A stretch of DNA of 64,000 bases from Pezicula radicicola (Eukaryota; Ascomycota; Leotiomycetes; Helotiales; Dermateaceae): contig PDUO01000025.1 of the NCBI GenBank assembly GCA_003008705.1, positions 561,709 through 625,708 on the forward strand, written 5' to 3'. The position numbers and the translations under genes are program-made. Position 1 is the first letter of the stretch. Every line of letters begins with the position of its first letter. Shown here piece by piece: positions 25,589-37,760 of the stretch. A model generated the notes under the pieces. The model was not told the DNA's origin, ran no database searches, and saw nothing but the letters and a program-made list of their open reading frames with translations.

Positions 25589-25951
25589 TTAAGTAGTACT
25601 CTCTAAAGCCGCATTAATGTCCTGCCAAAGAATCAGTTCTTTTTTCCCCCAAGAGAATTGGTAGGTGTTGTAGCAGAACTTCCTGTCAGCGCCAATCCCG
25701 ACAATGCAATGCATGCCCTTGCCATCGTCATCACCTTCAAGCTGCGTCATCTCAAACGGCTGGGTAGTGCTCGAAGTTCCATTTACATAACAGTTGGAGA
25801 CATTTGTACCTCGCGGCTTTTAATTTAAGGCTAAGGCATATTCTTTTCTATCGGAAGAACCAATTCCTGCTGTTATGTTCAATGCATTTGTCAACATCTC
25901 ATGGGAATAGCAGTGATAAACTAGCAAATCACAGCCCAGACTATATCCTAC
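25589..25951 (-). pseudogene. Decayed gene for a small Cys-containing protein
   Basis: The minus-strand frame from about 25951 to TAA at 25591-25589 reads GYSLGCDLLVYHCYSHEML, a run with NITAG and NVSNC (N-glycosylation-like) sites, then KGMHCIVGIGADRKFCYNTY and LILWQDINAALESTT. It is broken once by TAA at 25822-25820 (CAA to TAA would explain it). Regular cysteines and N-x-S/T sites suggest a former secreted protein. No family recognised. A 5' exon with the signal peptide is not resolved. Confidence 0.4.
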
Positions 25952-27340
25952 CTTTTAAGAATTTGAATAGCTAGAACGTTTTTAGCTAAGTAAGCCATAT
26001 TAATAATTTGCTCTGTATACCTGGATATTATTCCCATTTAGAAGAATTCTAGTCGTCCACTCTGGCCCCTTTAGATACTTTCTAGAGTAGTCTTGGAGAC
26101 AAAACGTTTACCTACGCTACTCGATATTATTAGGTTCTCTTTTGAGATAGGATGGTTATGAACCCTCGAGCACCATATAATGAAAAGTAGTAAAATATGA
26201 GAATATGAGTAAAAGTAGGAAATCATGTATATTCTGGTCTTCAAATCTACGGGGATTTCTACACTATATATACACAAAATGAGCAACGCAAGGGCCTCTT
26301 TTCCTATACTAATTGAGCAGTTTTTAATGTCAAATGGTCAAGCCACCAGTGCTCTGATCCTCAACTAATTAGAGCCCAAGGCGACCAGTGGAAATGAGGT
26401 TATATTAGTATTACACGTGATTTGTGCCCGACAAAGCCCCAATAGAATAATATTTACTAACAAACGAGAAGGGCATATGTTGAGAATCTTTGGCCGTAAT
26501 TTTGATGCGGCCTCTATTTAACTTAGGACGGCATGTACTTTTAATAAAAATAGTATCAAATGTCAGCTAACATTTAACGTTTTATCTATGCGAAATTCCT
26601 GAAATTATTGCGCAACTAACACCTTGTAAAGCCAACAGAAAAGATTGCTTGTGTTGCAAAAATTAAATTAGGACACAAAATCAGAAGATATTATTTGATC
26701 AGCAAGCTTCGAAGAGCACTAGACTTGTGAAATAATTAAAATAACAGGTTAACAACAGATATGTTAATAACAACTAACGATTATGTTCGTCGTAATCTAG
26801 GTAGGTTAGGGTACCTAAAATCTTCTATCATCCTTGCTTACAGAACCTTAGACTATAGAGTACAAAAGGATCTGTGAAGTGCAGCTCTGATAATAGCTTT
26901 AATCCATGACATTTCCATGCTTGTCAACCGGGTAGAAACACCCGTTGACCTCTAGTTAAAGAATCTATTAATTGCCCTTGACGTTTAAAGAAGGGTACCA
27001 AGTTCTTTCTTCTTGGTTGCCGTCTTATCCTAACTTTGGGGTTGCAGTTAACTAGGTTGAATTCACTGAGTGACTTGGTTTAATTTAGAGAAATGACTTG
27101 ATTTAGGGAGCTCGCTTAAATTAAACCACTCAATTGACCTAAGCATTTGATTCAAAGCTTGTGTAATTTATTGAAGGCTTATCACAAACTCAGCTCTTGC
27201 ATGCTACAATAGTAACATCTATTTCCGTGTCACATTGTACCTCCCTTCATCCATTGAATGCCATTCCACCATACAAGCAAATTGCCACTTGTTCACCTTT
27301 GATCTCCTCCCTCGTGAGCCAATATAACATTTCTTGGACC
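25952..27340. other. AT-rich gene-free stretch
   Basis: Stops in all frames. Around 27060-27140 there are variants of TGACTTGATTTAG that recur, inverted, near 48140-48165, a possible dispersed AT-rich repeat. No gene supported. Confidence 0.45.
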
Positions 27341-27988
27341 TCAGTCAACGAACTTTGTCCGACACTCAGGGCATGAGCCATTTGCCATCAACCACTCTAT
27401 GATACAATTCTTTCCATACTCATGTTCGCAGGGAAGCTTGATAGGGGCCTCTCCTTCTCGACTCTCTCCTTGTGTCTCCCAGTCCTGCAAACAAATGCTG
27501 CACATCTCTCCGCGCGGCTTTCCAACAATAGGCTGAATGACGGCTTGAATTCTCTCCAGTTTCCGATCTCGAATAATTCTCGCTTCTTCTCGTTCAGCTA
27601 CTTCTTGGACTTCGATAAGGATTTGGGACATTGAAATGCGATCTGCGATGATTTGTGGATCGAGGGAGTATTCGTTGTCGTCAGGGTGGAACTGAAAGGT
27701 GAATGGAAGTTCATTTGAGACGATATGTTCGACAATGAAGTCGTAGGCCATATCAGTTGCTTCTTCCCAATTTGTAGCGCCCCTCTGAATCATCTGGCAT
27801 CTCTCGCACACGACTTCTTCGATAATACTGTAGTAGTAATATCCAAGCATGCAAGGTTCTGGTGGTCCTTGGTCTTGATCATCGTGTAACTCTGTGTCGT
27901 TTCTCTTGATGAAGAGGATGTGGCCACAGGATGCGCGCAAGATCTCGTGGGTTTCGCAGTTTGGGTGAGGGGGTGGAGTGGACGGCAT
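27341..27988 (-). CDS. RING-type zinc finger protein
   Basis: Probably an E3 ubiquitin-ligase-like protein. I start at MPSTPPPHP (27988), giving 215 residues; the open frame continues to 28126, whose extra 46 residues are Ser/Thr/Gln-rich and less convincing. The RING is C-terminal: CSIC, a 21-residue loop, LPCEHEYGKNC, then CPECRTKF. The position of the usual fifth ligand (His or Cys, two residues after CEH) is Gly. Such a Gly occurs in other fungal RING-like proteins as I recall, so folding may differ slightly rather than fail. N-terminal Cys pairs (NCETHEI, SCGH, CERC) may bind a second metal. Substrate unknown. Confidence 0.8.
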   Translation of the reverse strand: MPSTPPPHPNCETHEILRASCGHILFIKRNDTELHDDQDQGPPEPCMLGYYYYSIIEEVVCERCQMIQRGATNWEEATDMAYDFIVEHIVSNELPFTFQFHPDDNEYSLDPQIIADRISMSQILIEVQEVAEREEARIIRDRKLERIQAVIQPIVGKPRGEMCSICLQDWETQGESREGEAPIKLPCEHEYGKNCIIEWLMANGSCPECRTKFVD

Positions 27989-28126
27989 TGTGGATGTTGT
28001 GGTGAGCTGTTGACTGTGGATGGTGTTCTGAATGAAGAGCTGCCCTTTGGTTGAAGAGGAGTGTGTTCTGACCGAAGAGGCGTGTGTCAATTGAGGGTGT
28101 TGTTTTGATTGTAGACAGCCTTTCAC

Positions 28127-29168
28127 TAATTCAGGAAAGAGCCATAGAGGTGAATATTTGGGCTTCTACATGGTTCTTTCCTTTGTTTGTGGATGTGTGG
28201 ATTCACGAATGGAGATTTTCAGCTTAGGAAAGGCTCTTCAGTTGCTGTACCAGCCGTCCGTTTACCACTTTTGGTAGCAAAAAATATTATCGTCTTCTTC
28301 CCTTTGTTAAGTATCGTTTCTCAAGAAGAGAAAAGATGCCTTCCTAAGAAACTAATTCTCACTAGAATCATAAAGATAATATACTAAAGCACGGGCATCT
28401 TTGTGGCTGACATATAGTTTGGTATTTTATCATCTTTAGATCGACTTCTGGAAAAAAGGAAGCCGGCTACTCTTTTGATAAGTTGTATTCTTTAACGGCC
28501 TCACTATTGGGAACCTGGCATTTTGTACCTTCATACGTAAGTTTCTTTGTTATTCTAACAGAACCTATGGTTGTAACAGGCAACAATTACCTCTTCGAGT
28601 GTATTCCATGTGTACCTAGCCTTTCCCTCTCACCAATTGGCTCTTAGCTGCGAAGCTTAAAGTGTTCGAGAAGCGAGATCGAAAGGTATTTCCTTCTACA
28701 ACAGTTTCTCTTCATACCCTTGCTGTTTAATTTATATCATGTACGTTATGCGTTGAACTAGCAACATGTGTATTATAAGGTCTCTGGAAACATCAAGTGA
28801 TGCCAAGACATTACTCAGAACGGGTTTCCTGAATATAGTGCGACAGCCCAAACGGTCTATTGCGGCTCTATTAAGTCCGAATATCTATGTGATTCGATTT
28901 ATTTCTCAACTCCAGCGGTTGTAATTTCAGAGCTCTATTCAATTCAATTCTGATGTGAGTTTTGCTTTCACGTGCTTGCCCACGAGTTTGCGTACCTTGT
29001 AGTTTGCCTCTGGTCTGTTCTTTCCTATTTGTCTTTGAGACTTTTCTACCCGTAATACCTGCCAATCTCGCTTTGAATCTCTCAGCATGCCAAAATCAAC
29101 GGTTCACACACGGCTTCCTATCATAAAGTAGCTCTCATAAGCTGAGTAGACCGACAACTAATATCACT
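28127..29168. other. Intergenic between RING gene and MYND/RNase H gene
   Basis: Divergent promoter interval. No coding frame stands out on either strand and no repeat is evident. Confidence 0.5.
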
Positions 29169-31075
29169 ATGGATTCGAAAGCAGCGGCAGCTTATATAAT
29201 TACATTCAACAATCTCGATCGACCCCAGACGCTCCCTGGAGATCTGCCAAACCATTGGTACCTGAACGTCCGAAATATCCAAAGACAAAACCAAGACATT
29301 GTTCAGATTTCACATCTTGAGAGTCGACGTAGCCACTACACAGACCCAGCGCCAATCCTCTCTCTACCGACAATCGAAGCACAGGTTAATCAAGTTGCCA
29401 TCCTGATCATTGAAGCCTTCGTGAATGGCCTTTCTCTGACGCTACCAGACGGGGAATTACAGCGCGATCCTGGACTTTTCGCTCCTTGGACCTGGAGCAT
29501 GGAGAATTGGGACATCGCAATGCTTGCTGGGGAGGTCCTTAGCAAGTTGGGGGTCCGAAGCGAACTATGCAGCGTGAAATTTGCGAGTAAGACAGAGATC
29601 GATGCAGCTCAAGAGGCCTGGGGCTCACCCTGTGTGAGATTTCAGCTGGCTAGCTTTGGTAGGATGCTCGAACCCAAGAAGCGATGTGGAAAATGTACGC
29701 GGGATTCTTCGGCTCTAATAAGCCAACTATATCGCTGTGGATGGTGTCGCAGAGTCTCTTACTGTTCGATGACTTGTCAGTGTGCCGACTGGGAAGAACA
29801 CGAACCTGTCTGTTATAAGGTCGGCTTTGCAGATTTAGTGCCACTTAACTACTACCAAAACATCGCGGATAATGTGGAAGAAGCGAGGGACCTAGCTAAA
29901 TCGTTGAATTTGACCATTCCTACAGGACAAAACGATACCGTAAGCCTTATGTACGTTCAATCGGACAGTACCACAAGAAGATTACCCCCAAACTAATGAC
30001 GCTCACTAGAGTTCCTATTCGCCGACTTATCATCACTGGTAGAGATAGCCCAGAGAATATGCACCTCTTGCTTGGGCCATCCTGGGAAAACTTCCAAAAG
30101 GAAATCGCGGATGCTCGCATAGATGTGCTTCTACGACCACCGCCTGGGTCTCTGAGCTATTGCCTTAATGCGGAAAATGACGAAGACGCTCCTACATACT
30201 CGCCGCGGCAACCAACTCAGGCCGAAGAGCAGACGATCGAAAAGGTGAGGGATATGCAGACTCGAATCACCAGACAATTAGGGATTCGAAAGGTGCCGGA
30301 TACACACGACATGGACAAAATTCTACTTAATTTCGGTAATGACTGCGCTACCATGATGCCGGTCTACAGACTTGCTGTAACTACGATGGATATTGGTATT
30401 CCGTATCGAAAACGCAGCCCTAACATCATTCCGGATATCCATCTTTTCACTCCTCCATCTCCTACAGATAAACCGCAGTACCTGTTCCCTTGCAAGCGAA
30501 AAGGGACATGCCACTGGCCACGTTTTGCACACAAATCCAAGGCTGGCGAATTTCTTGTCTATACTGATGGTGTATGCATAAACGAAGGAAGTCTTAACGC
30601 TGTCGGGGGATGGGGTTTCATCTTTCGCGACACAGAACCGGGCCACTCGCAGCTAGGGACGAGATCGGGTCGTGTTGAAGATCAAGGCCCAACTGCTAAG
30701 CCTTCGCCTCATACTAGCCAGCGTGCTCAGTTGCGTGCCGTTGTCGCTGTTTTACAGTGCCAGAACTGGTCGCGAGGGGGGTGGACAAGCCTAGTTATTG
30801 CAACCACCTCGCATTACATCACAAATGGTGTGACAGAAAGTGTCCAAATCTGGGGTAAAAATAGGTGGAAGACGGGTAAGGGCACCGACGTCCATAACCA
30901 GGATCTGTGGCAGCAACTACTCGGTGAGGTTGTTAAACATCGTCGGAACAAACTAGAAATCTGCTTCTGGTTGATTCCACGAGGTTCTAATAGGAATGCA
31001 GAGAGTGCAGCAAAGGAAGGTGCTACGAAAGACCCCGGAGAGTTTTTCGACGATACCATAGGTAAAATCTGTTAG
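29169..31075 (+). CDS. MYND zinc finger - RNase H-like fusion protein
   Basis: Two open frames join through a clear intron, 29951-30009 (GTACGT, branch CTAAT, CACTAG), into one 615-residue protein. Residues about 170-220 form a MYND zinc finger: CGKC, CGWC, YCSMTC and the closing HEPVC pattern. The C-terminal third is an RNase H fold: YTDG start, GGWGFIFRD, SQRAQLRAVVAVL, SLVIATTSHYITNGVTE, WQQLLGEVV and NRNAESAAKEGA. Compared with fungal RNase H-like proteins (TDG, NRAELRA, IATDSEY, ADxAAKE), the catalytic Glu is Gln (30728-30730), the second Asp is Thr (30806-30808) and the last Asp is Glu (31001-31003). Nuclease activity is therefore doubtful. MYND usually binds proline-rich partners. Role unknown. 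Confidence 0.85.
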
Positions 31076-31798
31076 GTGGAAGGCCTCTGCTGTTAGCTAT
31101 AGTTCAATGGAGAGATGTCGGGCATACGATACGCAAATTACATTTGTCCCTATGCTCTAAATAAATGAAGTACCTTTCCGTATGTTAGTTTTTCAGGGAA
31201 TTATCGAGACTCTTTTCTTTTCCGTTTGGATCAAGGCACTGAAGAAGAGCAACGGCGCAACAAACTGGATAGGATAGACAAGCCAGATTGGCCCTAGATA
31301 GGAAAACTCCAGGACTATCCACTCCTCAATAGGAGAGTAATAAAACAAAACCCAGATGTATCCAGAGATATAGAGATTTGGAGATGTAAATGAGGTTGAG
31401 GATTCTTAGATGTCGAGAGATGTAAAGATCCATTTATTTGGAGTTTGTTCCGAATGGCCCCCTCTGCTTAAAAAAGGGTGAAGCGAGCCGCTAAAATGCT
31501 ACACGAGTACGAGTAGCGCCTTGGCCCGAGGGGCCGCATCCGAAAGGAAATTGCGTCGCAACTTCAACTTCGGCTACCTATATAGCACTCACTCCTTCTT
31601 CCAATGAACCGGTTAAATGGAACGGAACGGACAACACCGCATATCCAGCCACATTATCAGGTACCGGCATGGATGGCTACTGCTGATGGTAGTACAGTAC
31701 CCCGCCTGTCGATTAATCCTATTGATGATTCATTCTTGCGCAGATCACACCCTACAACCCCGGGCTCAAATCTATAAAGGCTGTTGAGTTTTCCTCCA
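31076..31798. other. Intergenic
   Basis: 3' flank of the fusion gene and promoter of the esterase. It contains tandem GAGATGTA-like words at about 31370-31430. Nothing else seen. Confidence 0.45.
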
Positions 31799-33497
<1,699 letters not shown>

Positions 33498-34748
33498 TGT
33501 TCGATTTTCTTGTCTTATTAATCGTCCGCTCACTCAAGTCTCTATGCTTGAGCTGCCTCTGAGATTGGCAATGGAGAGAAATATACGTAGTTGCAGGTTC
33601 AAAAATATAGAAATGTCCCTAGGCCACTTCAAGCACTGAACAGAAAAAGGACAGTTTAATAAAAATCCCTTCTAATGGACCTTGAAAAACTAGAGATTAG
33701 ATTTCTTTACACACTCTCTAGCCCCAAGCAAATTGAATACTAGCCATGCTGTGTACGATCTTATGGCGATGAAGTTTGTGAAAATAGTAAATCGGATAAT
33801 GAATAAGATTGAATACCCTTTAGCTAACAGAGCTCTTGGTATATATAGGTATAGGTAACTCTAATGTACCCTAAATCTCTGCAATCTGAGTTTTATATAC
33901 AATTACCCTATTCAGCAAAACTTGGGGCGTAGAAGAGACAACTGAATCACAAGAAAGTTTGCATAAGATAGGGTTTCTTGTGTTATTTGCGGAGCACTGT
34001 TGAAGACATCTTCACGCAGGACAGGCTGAGACAAAAACGACCGCTTTCGATACCGCCACGTAGATGTAAAAAGAAGAAAAATTGCCAATCACTTGTATTG
34101 AGCAGAAATGGCAGTTTATTTCCGTACAATCAGCTTTGAAACCGCCTTTTATTGAAAGCTAGAGCCCAATGAGCGGTAAGGCTGAGACGATCGTCGGCAA
34201 CTTATGCAAGACATACAGCTGAGGCCGATGAACCATTCGCCACGTATGTTGTGTCCTGCGTTTATTTTACACTAAAATCAGTATCTTATTTAGAGTTTAA
34301 GAGCCTAGTCGTACAAGCGGAATCACTTACAGATACAAGCCTATTAACCGCGAACGGATATACTTCGACGAGACATAATACGAGCTTTTCTCTTACGCCA
34401 AGCACCAAAGCAGTGTCTTTTAGAGGTGGAGAGGTCTCAACGACCCGGATATTTAGAATGCCCAGCTGAAGAGGGTCAACTTGATGGACAATTTCCTGTA
34501 AGAGCTATATTCCATATGTTTGGTTTATCTGGAGATAGCCAGTTTTTGAAACTCAATCTGTCTTCTGACGCATGTAACTCGTTGAAAAAGATAACCGCCC
34601 TTCGAGGTTGTAAAGGGATTGATGATTCCCATGTTCCTGGACATAGAGGTGTGTTGAGTATTTATCTGTATCTTCTGGACATAAGATACTTTGACGCAAG
34701 TCCTTCTTTGAACAATGTAACATCCGACCTGCTTTTGTAAGTGGATAA
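33498..34748. other. AT-rich intergenic stretch
   Basis: Short open frames around 34251-34740 overlap on both strands and neither is convincing; they may be remnants of a degraded gene. The rest is AT-rich without features. Confidence 0.4.
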
Positions 34749-35658
34749 TCAAAAATACTTAGGGTTGTGCTTAAATATTTGGCCTTTATTTAGAGTTGTG
34801 GAAAGCCTCTTGAATGTCTTTTCAGGATTTAGTATAGGACTCTGAAGAATGCCTAGCCAGTCAAAGCCGAAATGATATAACAGACGACCTGCAAATGTAA
34901 GCAGCAGGCTTAGATATCTAACATGCTAGGTAAGTGCCCAAACCTGCTGCACCTATGAGTGCTCCATTTGAAGTCGTTCCATGCCCATGATAAGAAAAAT
35001 CAAGATCGTCTCTCCAGGAGGCTCTGTCTAAGAACATCTGGAATTTCATCAAATCGCGGTCTTCTTGATGCACATCTTCTGAATCTGCCCAATTGCCAAA
35101 AATACCCTTGACAAACTTCCTGATATAGCTGAAGAGTTTTACAGTCTGCAGTCTGCAACCAACAGTCATCACGAATATTTTCAGTCACTAGCCAAATCGG
35201 CTTCCGCTTCGAGCATTCTGAAATTTGCCTATGCCACTTTGCGCTATTTTTACCCAACGGCTACTATGTACAAATGGTTCAGGTCCCCACGGTCTAAGTT
35301 AATAGGAAATAAACGTAAGAGAATGAAAAGTATTATTTCAATCTTATATACTAAGTCTAGCAAGTTTCTGCAAAGCCGTTTCATCGATGAGTGTACGTAT
35401 CTTGGCTACAACATCTTCGGATGATTCAGTTGTGAAACCCCAAAATTGAATATCTGGCCTAAGAACTAACTCAATAAATGGGAAAAGAAGATCGTCTTGC
35501 GGCCCAGCTAGAACCTTCCCAAACTCGACCATTCTCTGACAGATATTTTCTAGCTCAATATGTTGTTCTTGTACTGTATATTTCGGCAATATCCTCGGAG
35601 CCTGCTGCCGAGCGTAGCTCGTCACCAAACATTCCAGCATGTTAGAAATAGTGCTCAT
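34749..35658 (-). pseudogene. Uncharacterised gene with a frame-shifting 7-bp duplication
   Basis: Exon 1 (35658-35352) encodes MSTISNMLECLVTSYARQQA and an Ile/Leu/Glu-rich helix-like domain. A 133-nt intron (35351-35218 region, GTATAT...TTTCAG) leads to exon 2 (35217-34944) and a 55-nt intron (34943-34889) to exon 3 (34888-34749), which reads RLLYHFGFDWLGILQSPIL and ends TGA. Within exon 2 the good reading frame switches exactly at a tandem AGTCTGC duplication (35043-like unit at 35143-35149 and 35150-35156). Removing one copy would give 237 residues. An alternative is a very short 43-nt intron (GTGACT...TGCAG). No family recognised. A MITE lies a few bases before the start codon. Confidence 0.5.
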
Positions 35659-35665
35659 TAATATA

Positions 35666-36090
35666 CAGTCGGTAGCAACTTATAACCGCGATTTGCCGAA
35701 AATACACCAAAACTCATATATAACACTTTAAAGATTTTCTATAAATTAGTATAATTCCTTAATGTTTATATATTCAGAGCTTTTAATTCGAACATTACCT
35801 ATAATATAGTAAAATTATAGGATTATACGAATCTATTAATATAGAAATATATAGCTAGTAAATAGAGGGGTTAGGATTTTTACCTATTTTATACTAAAAT
35901 TTAACTCTTTTTTTATTACCTTAAATTCTCTACTTTCTAACTTAATATTTATTAAAAAAATTAAAAATCTATATAAGATAAGTCTAGTTTAATTATTCGA
36001 ATTAATAAATTCTTAAATTTTTATATATACTTATAATATAAGAATTAATTATTATCAATAGCTATATAGGTTATAAGTTGCTACCGACTG
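35666..36090. mobile_element. MITE with perfect 22-bp terminal inverted repeats and TA target duplication
   Basis: The left end begins CAGTCGGTAGCAACTTATAA at 35666 (22 bp to 35687) and the right end, 36069-36090, is its exact reverse complement. TA flanks both sides (35664-35665 and 36091-36092), as in Tc1/mariner insertions. The 425-bp body is extremely AT-rich and has no transposase frame, so this is a non-autonomous element. It sits 7 bp upstream of the ATG of the gene at 34749-35658. Perfect ends suggest fairly recent insertion, or recent enough to escape mutation. Confidence 0.85.
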
Positions 36091-36298
36091 TAGGCCTGAG
36101 GCATGTCTTCGCACCTCCGGGTTATTTGGGGCCCACCATGTGGGCTAAATCGATCAAATAGACAACTAATCAATCCATCAATATTATATCGATATTCATC
36201 GATTATATTGATTCTATTGCTTCCGCTATATTGATTCCAACACAGCAGAACCAGAAACCGCTCCTAATCTCAAGACATCAAAACATCGAAGAGCAAAG

Positions 36299-36793
36299 AT
36301 GGACCTAACCGAATGTGACAACAAACGAGCTAGCGACAGCACGCCGTCCAAATCACACACAGAGAACCATCGCAAGATCATTGGAGATCTCCTCGTCGCT
36401 GTACAGAAGCAAGAAAACATCATGAAGCAACTTACCGAAGATTTGGAATTCTTCCGAAACAAATACAAGGAGTCTTTGGGTTACGACAACGGCACTGGAT
36501 GCTATCTTGCAGATATAGGAGACGAGACAATAGACCTCAGATCGTATACGGATCTTGGAAATGGAGTGATTGCCGCAGAGACAGCAGCCAACTATTTGGG
36601 GTACAGAAGTGCTATGAATAACTTTCAAATGGGGTTCAAGAAGACGAAGAGAGAGATTGAGAAGATCTGGGGGGATGTTGATGTGGTTAGAGATATCAAT
36701 AATGACGAGTTCGTTCGGAAGGATTCGTTGAAGATTGCGAATTGGGAAGCGGTCGCTCTAGAGAAAGGTCGGAAGGCTGCGGCGCAAGAATGA
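36299..36793 (+). CDS. Uncharacterised coiled-coil protein
   Basis: Single exon of 164 residues with a clean ATG (AAAGATGGACC). The N-terminus is polar; residues about 25-60 form an amphipathic helix (KIIGDLLVAVQKQENIMKQL) likely to be a coiled coil. A short middle with CYLADIGDETIDLRSYTDLG is followed by a basic, charged C-terminal helix. No known domain. It starts shortly after the MITE and could be young or lineage-specific. Codon use looks like that of intact genes nearby. Confidence 0.6.
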   Translation: MDLTECDNKRASDSTPSKSHTENHRKIIGDLLVAVQKQENIMKQLTEDLEFFRNKYKESLGYDNGTGCYLADIGDETIDLRSYTDLGNGVIAAETAANYLGYRSAMNNFQMGFKKTKREIEKIWGDVDVVRDINNDEFVRKDSLKIANWEAVALEKGRKAAAQE

Positions 36794-37760
36794 AATCGAA
36801 TCGATCTGTTCATGACCATTCCTCCAATACCAAAGTATTTCGAAGCCAAAACGCTTGATTGTCGGGTGCTTGAGTGTTGATTGGCCGGTGTTTCTTTCTT
36901 TTCATTCTAGTTTTGATGTTATATATCACTACAGTTAGGAGCTTTAGCTATCTTGGGATCTATAAACAACTCGCTTAAGTTTATGCCAGGAATTAAGTCA
37001 ATTTACGATTTCGCAAGATTCGGTGCCCTTCTAGGAAGCTGGCTACCTTAAGTAACGTTTATTAAACCCTCGAAAGCGCCGTCATCAACCAAGGACACGT
37101 TGTAGGTCAGCACCGAGCCTCAAATCATGTCAGGCCAAAGGCGGCGGCTCATAACCTCAGGCTACAAATAATGACCAAGAAACGACTAACTGGAATTATT
37201 CTAGTAATGCCTAAACGTAGCTTATATAAAACTTAAGAGAGTGTACAAAAAGGACACCGGAATCGAAGCCCACTATATACAAAAATTCAATTGTGGCACT
37301 ATAACTATCAAAGACTTCATTCAAAAAACAATGTCTTTGTGTATTCATTATTCTTGCGATAAAGAAAAGTTCCTAGAACAAATATTTCCACACTCGTAAG
37401 AATAATGATAGATAAAGATCTTTTGCCATGGCTCACTGTTTGGAACAAAACCGGTGTCGGAATAACCATCTATTGTATGAAACCATACTATAGATACTCT
37501 CATGAAAGCTTTTCTTTCTGTTCAATTATTGGAGCTACAGAATCAACAAAGCGTTCTCGAGTTAGACCTTTCACGACAAAAGTTGGGGTAGTCACTGATA
37601 AGAGAGGCTATTGTTTTATAATGTCCTATTTCTTGACAATGTGCATTGTAAAAGTATATATGACTACAGAATTCTGCTCAATGTCTCACTCATTCAAAAT
37701 CCATCATTCAAACTCGACCTTTTAGACTCCATCGCAAATCAATACAGCTTGATCTAAAAA
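36794..37760. other. Intergenic
   Basis: Contains the 3' flank of the coiled-coil gene and the promoter of the exonuclease-domain gene. A 106-codon open frame at 37405-37725 has Cys/Phe/Tyr-rich, unlikely composition and is not called. Confidence 0.45.

Noticed and set aside
35258..35350. Shorter 55-nt intron ending TTAACTTAG in the broken gene
   Set aside because: It runs into TAA soon after the acceptor; the longer intron to TTTCAG keeps the frame.
37405..37725. 106-codon frame before the exonuclease gene
   Set aside because: Cys/Phe/Tyr/Met-rich, lies in promoter position, no support.
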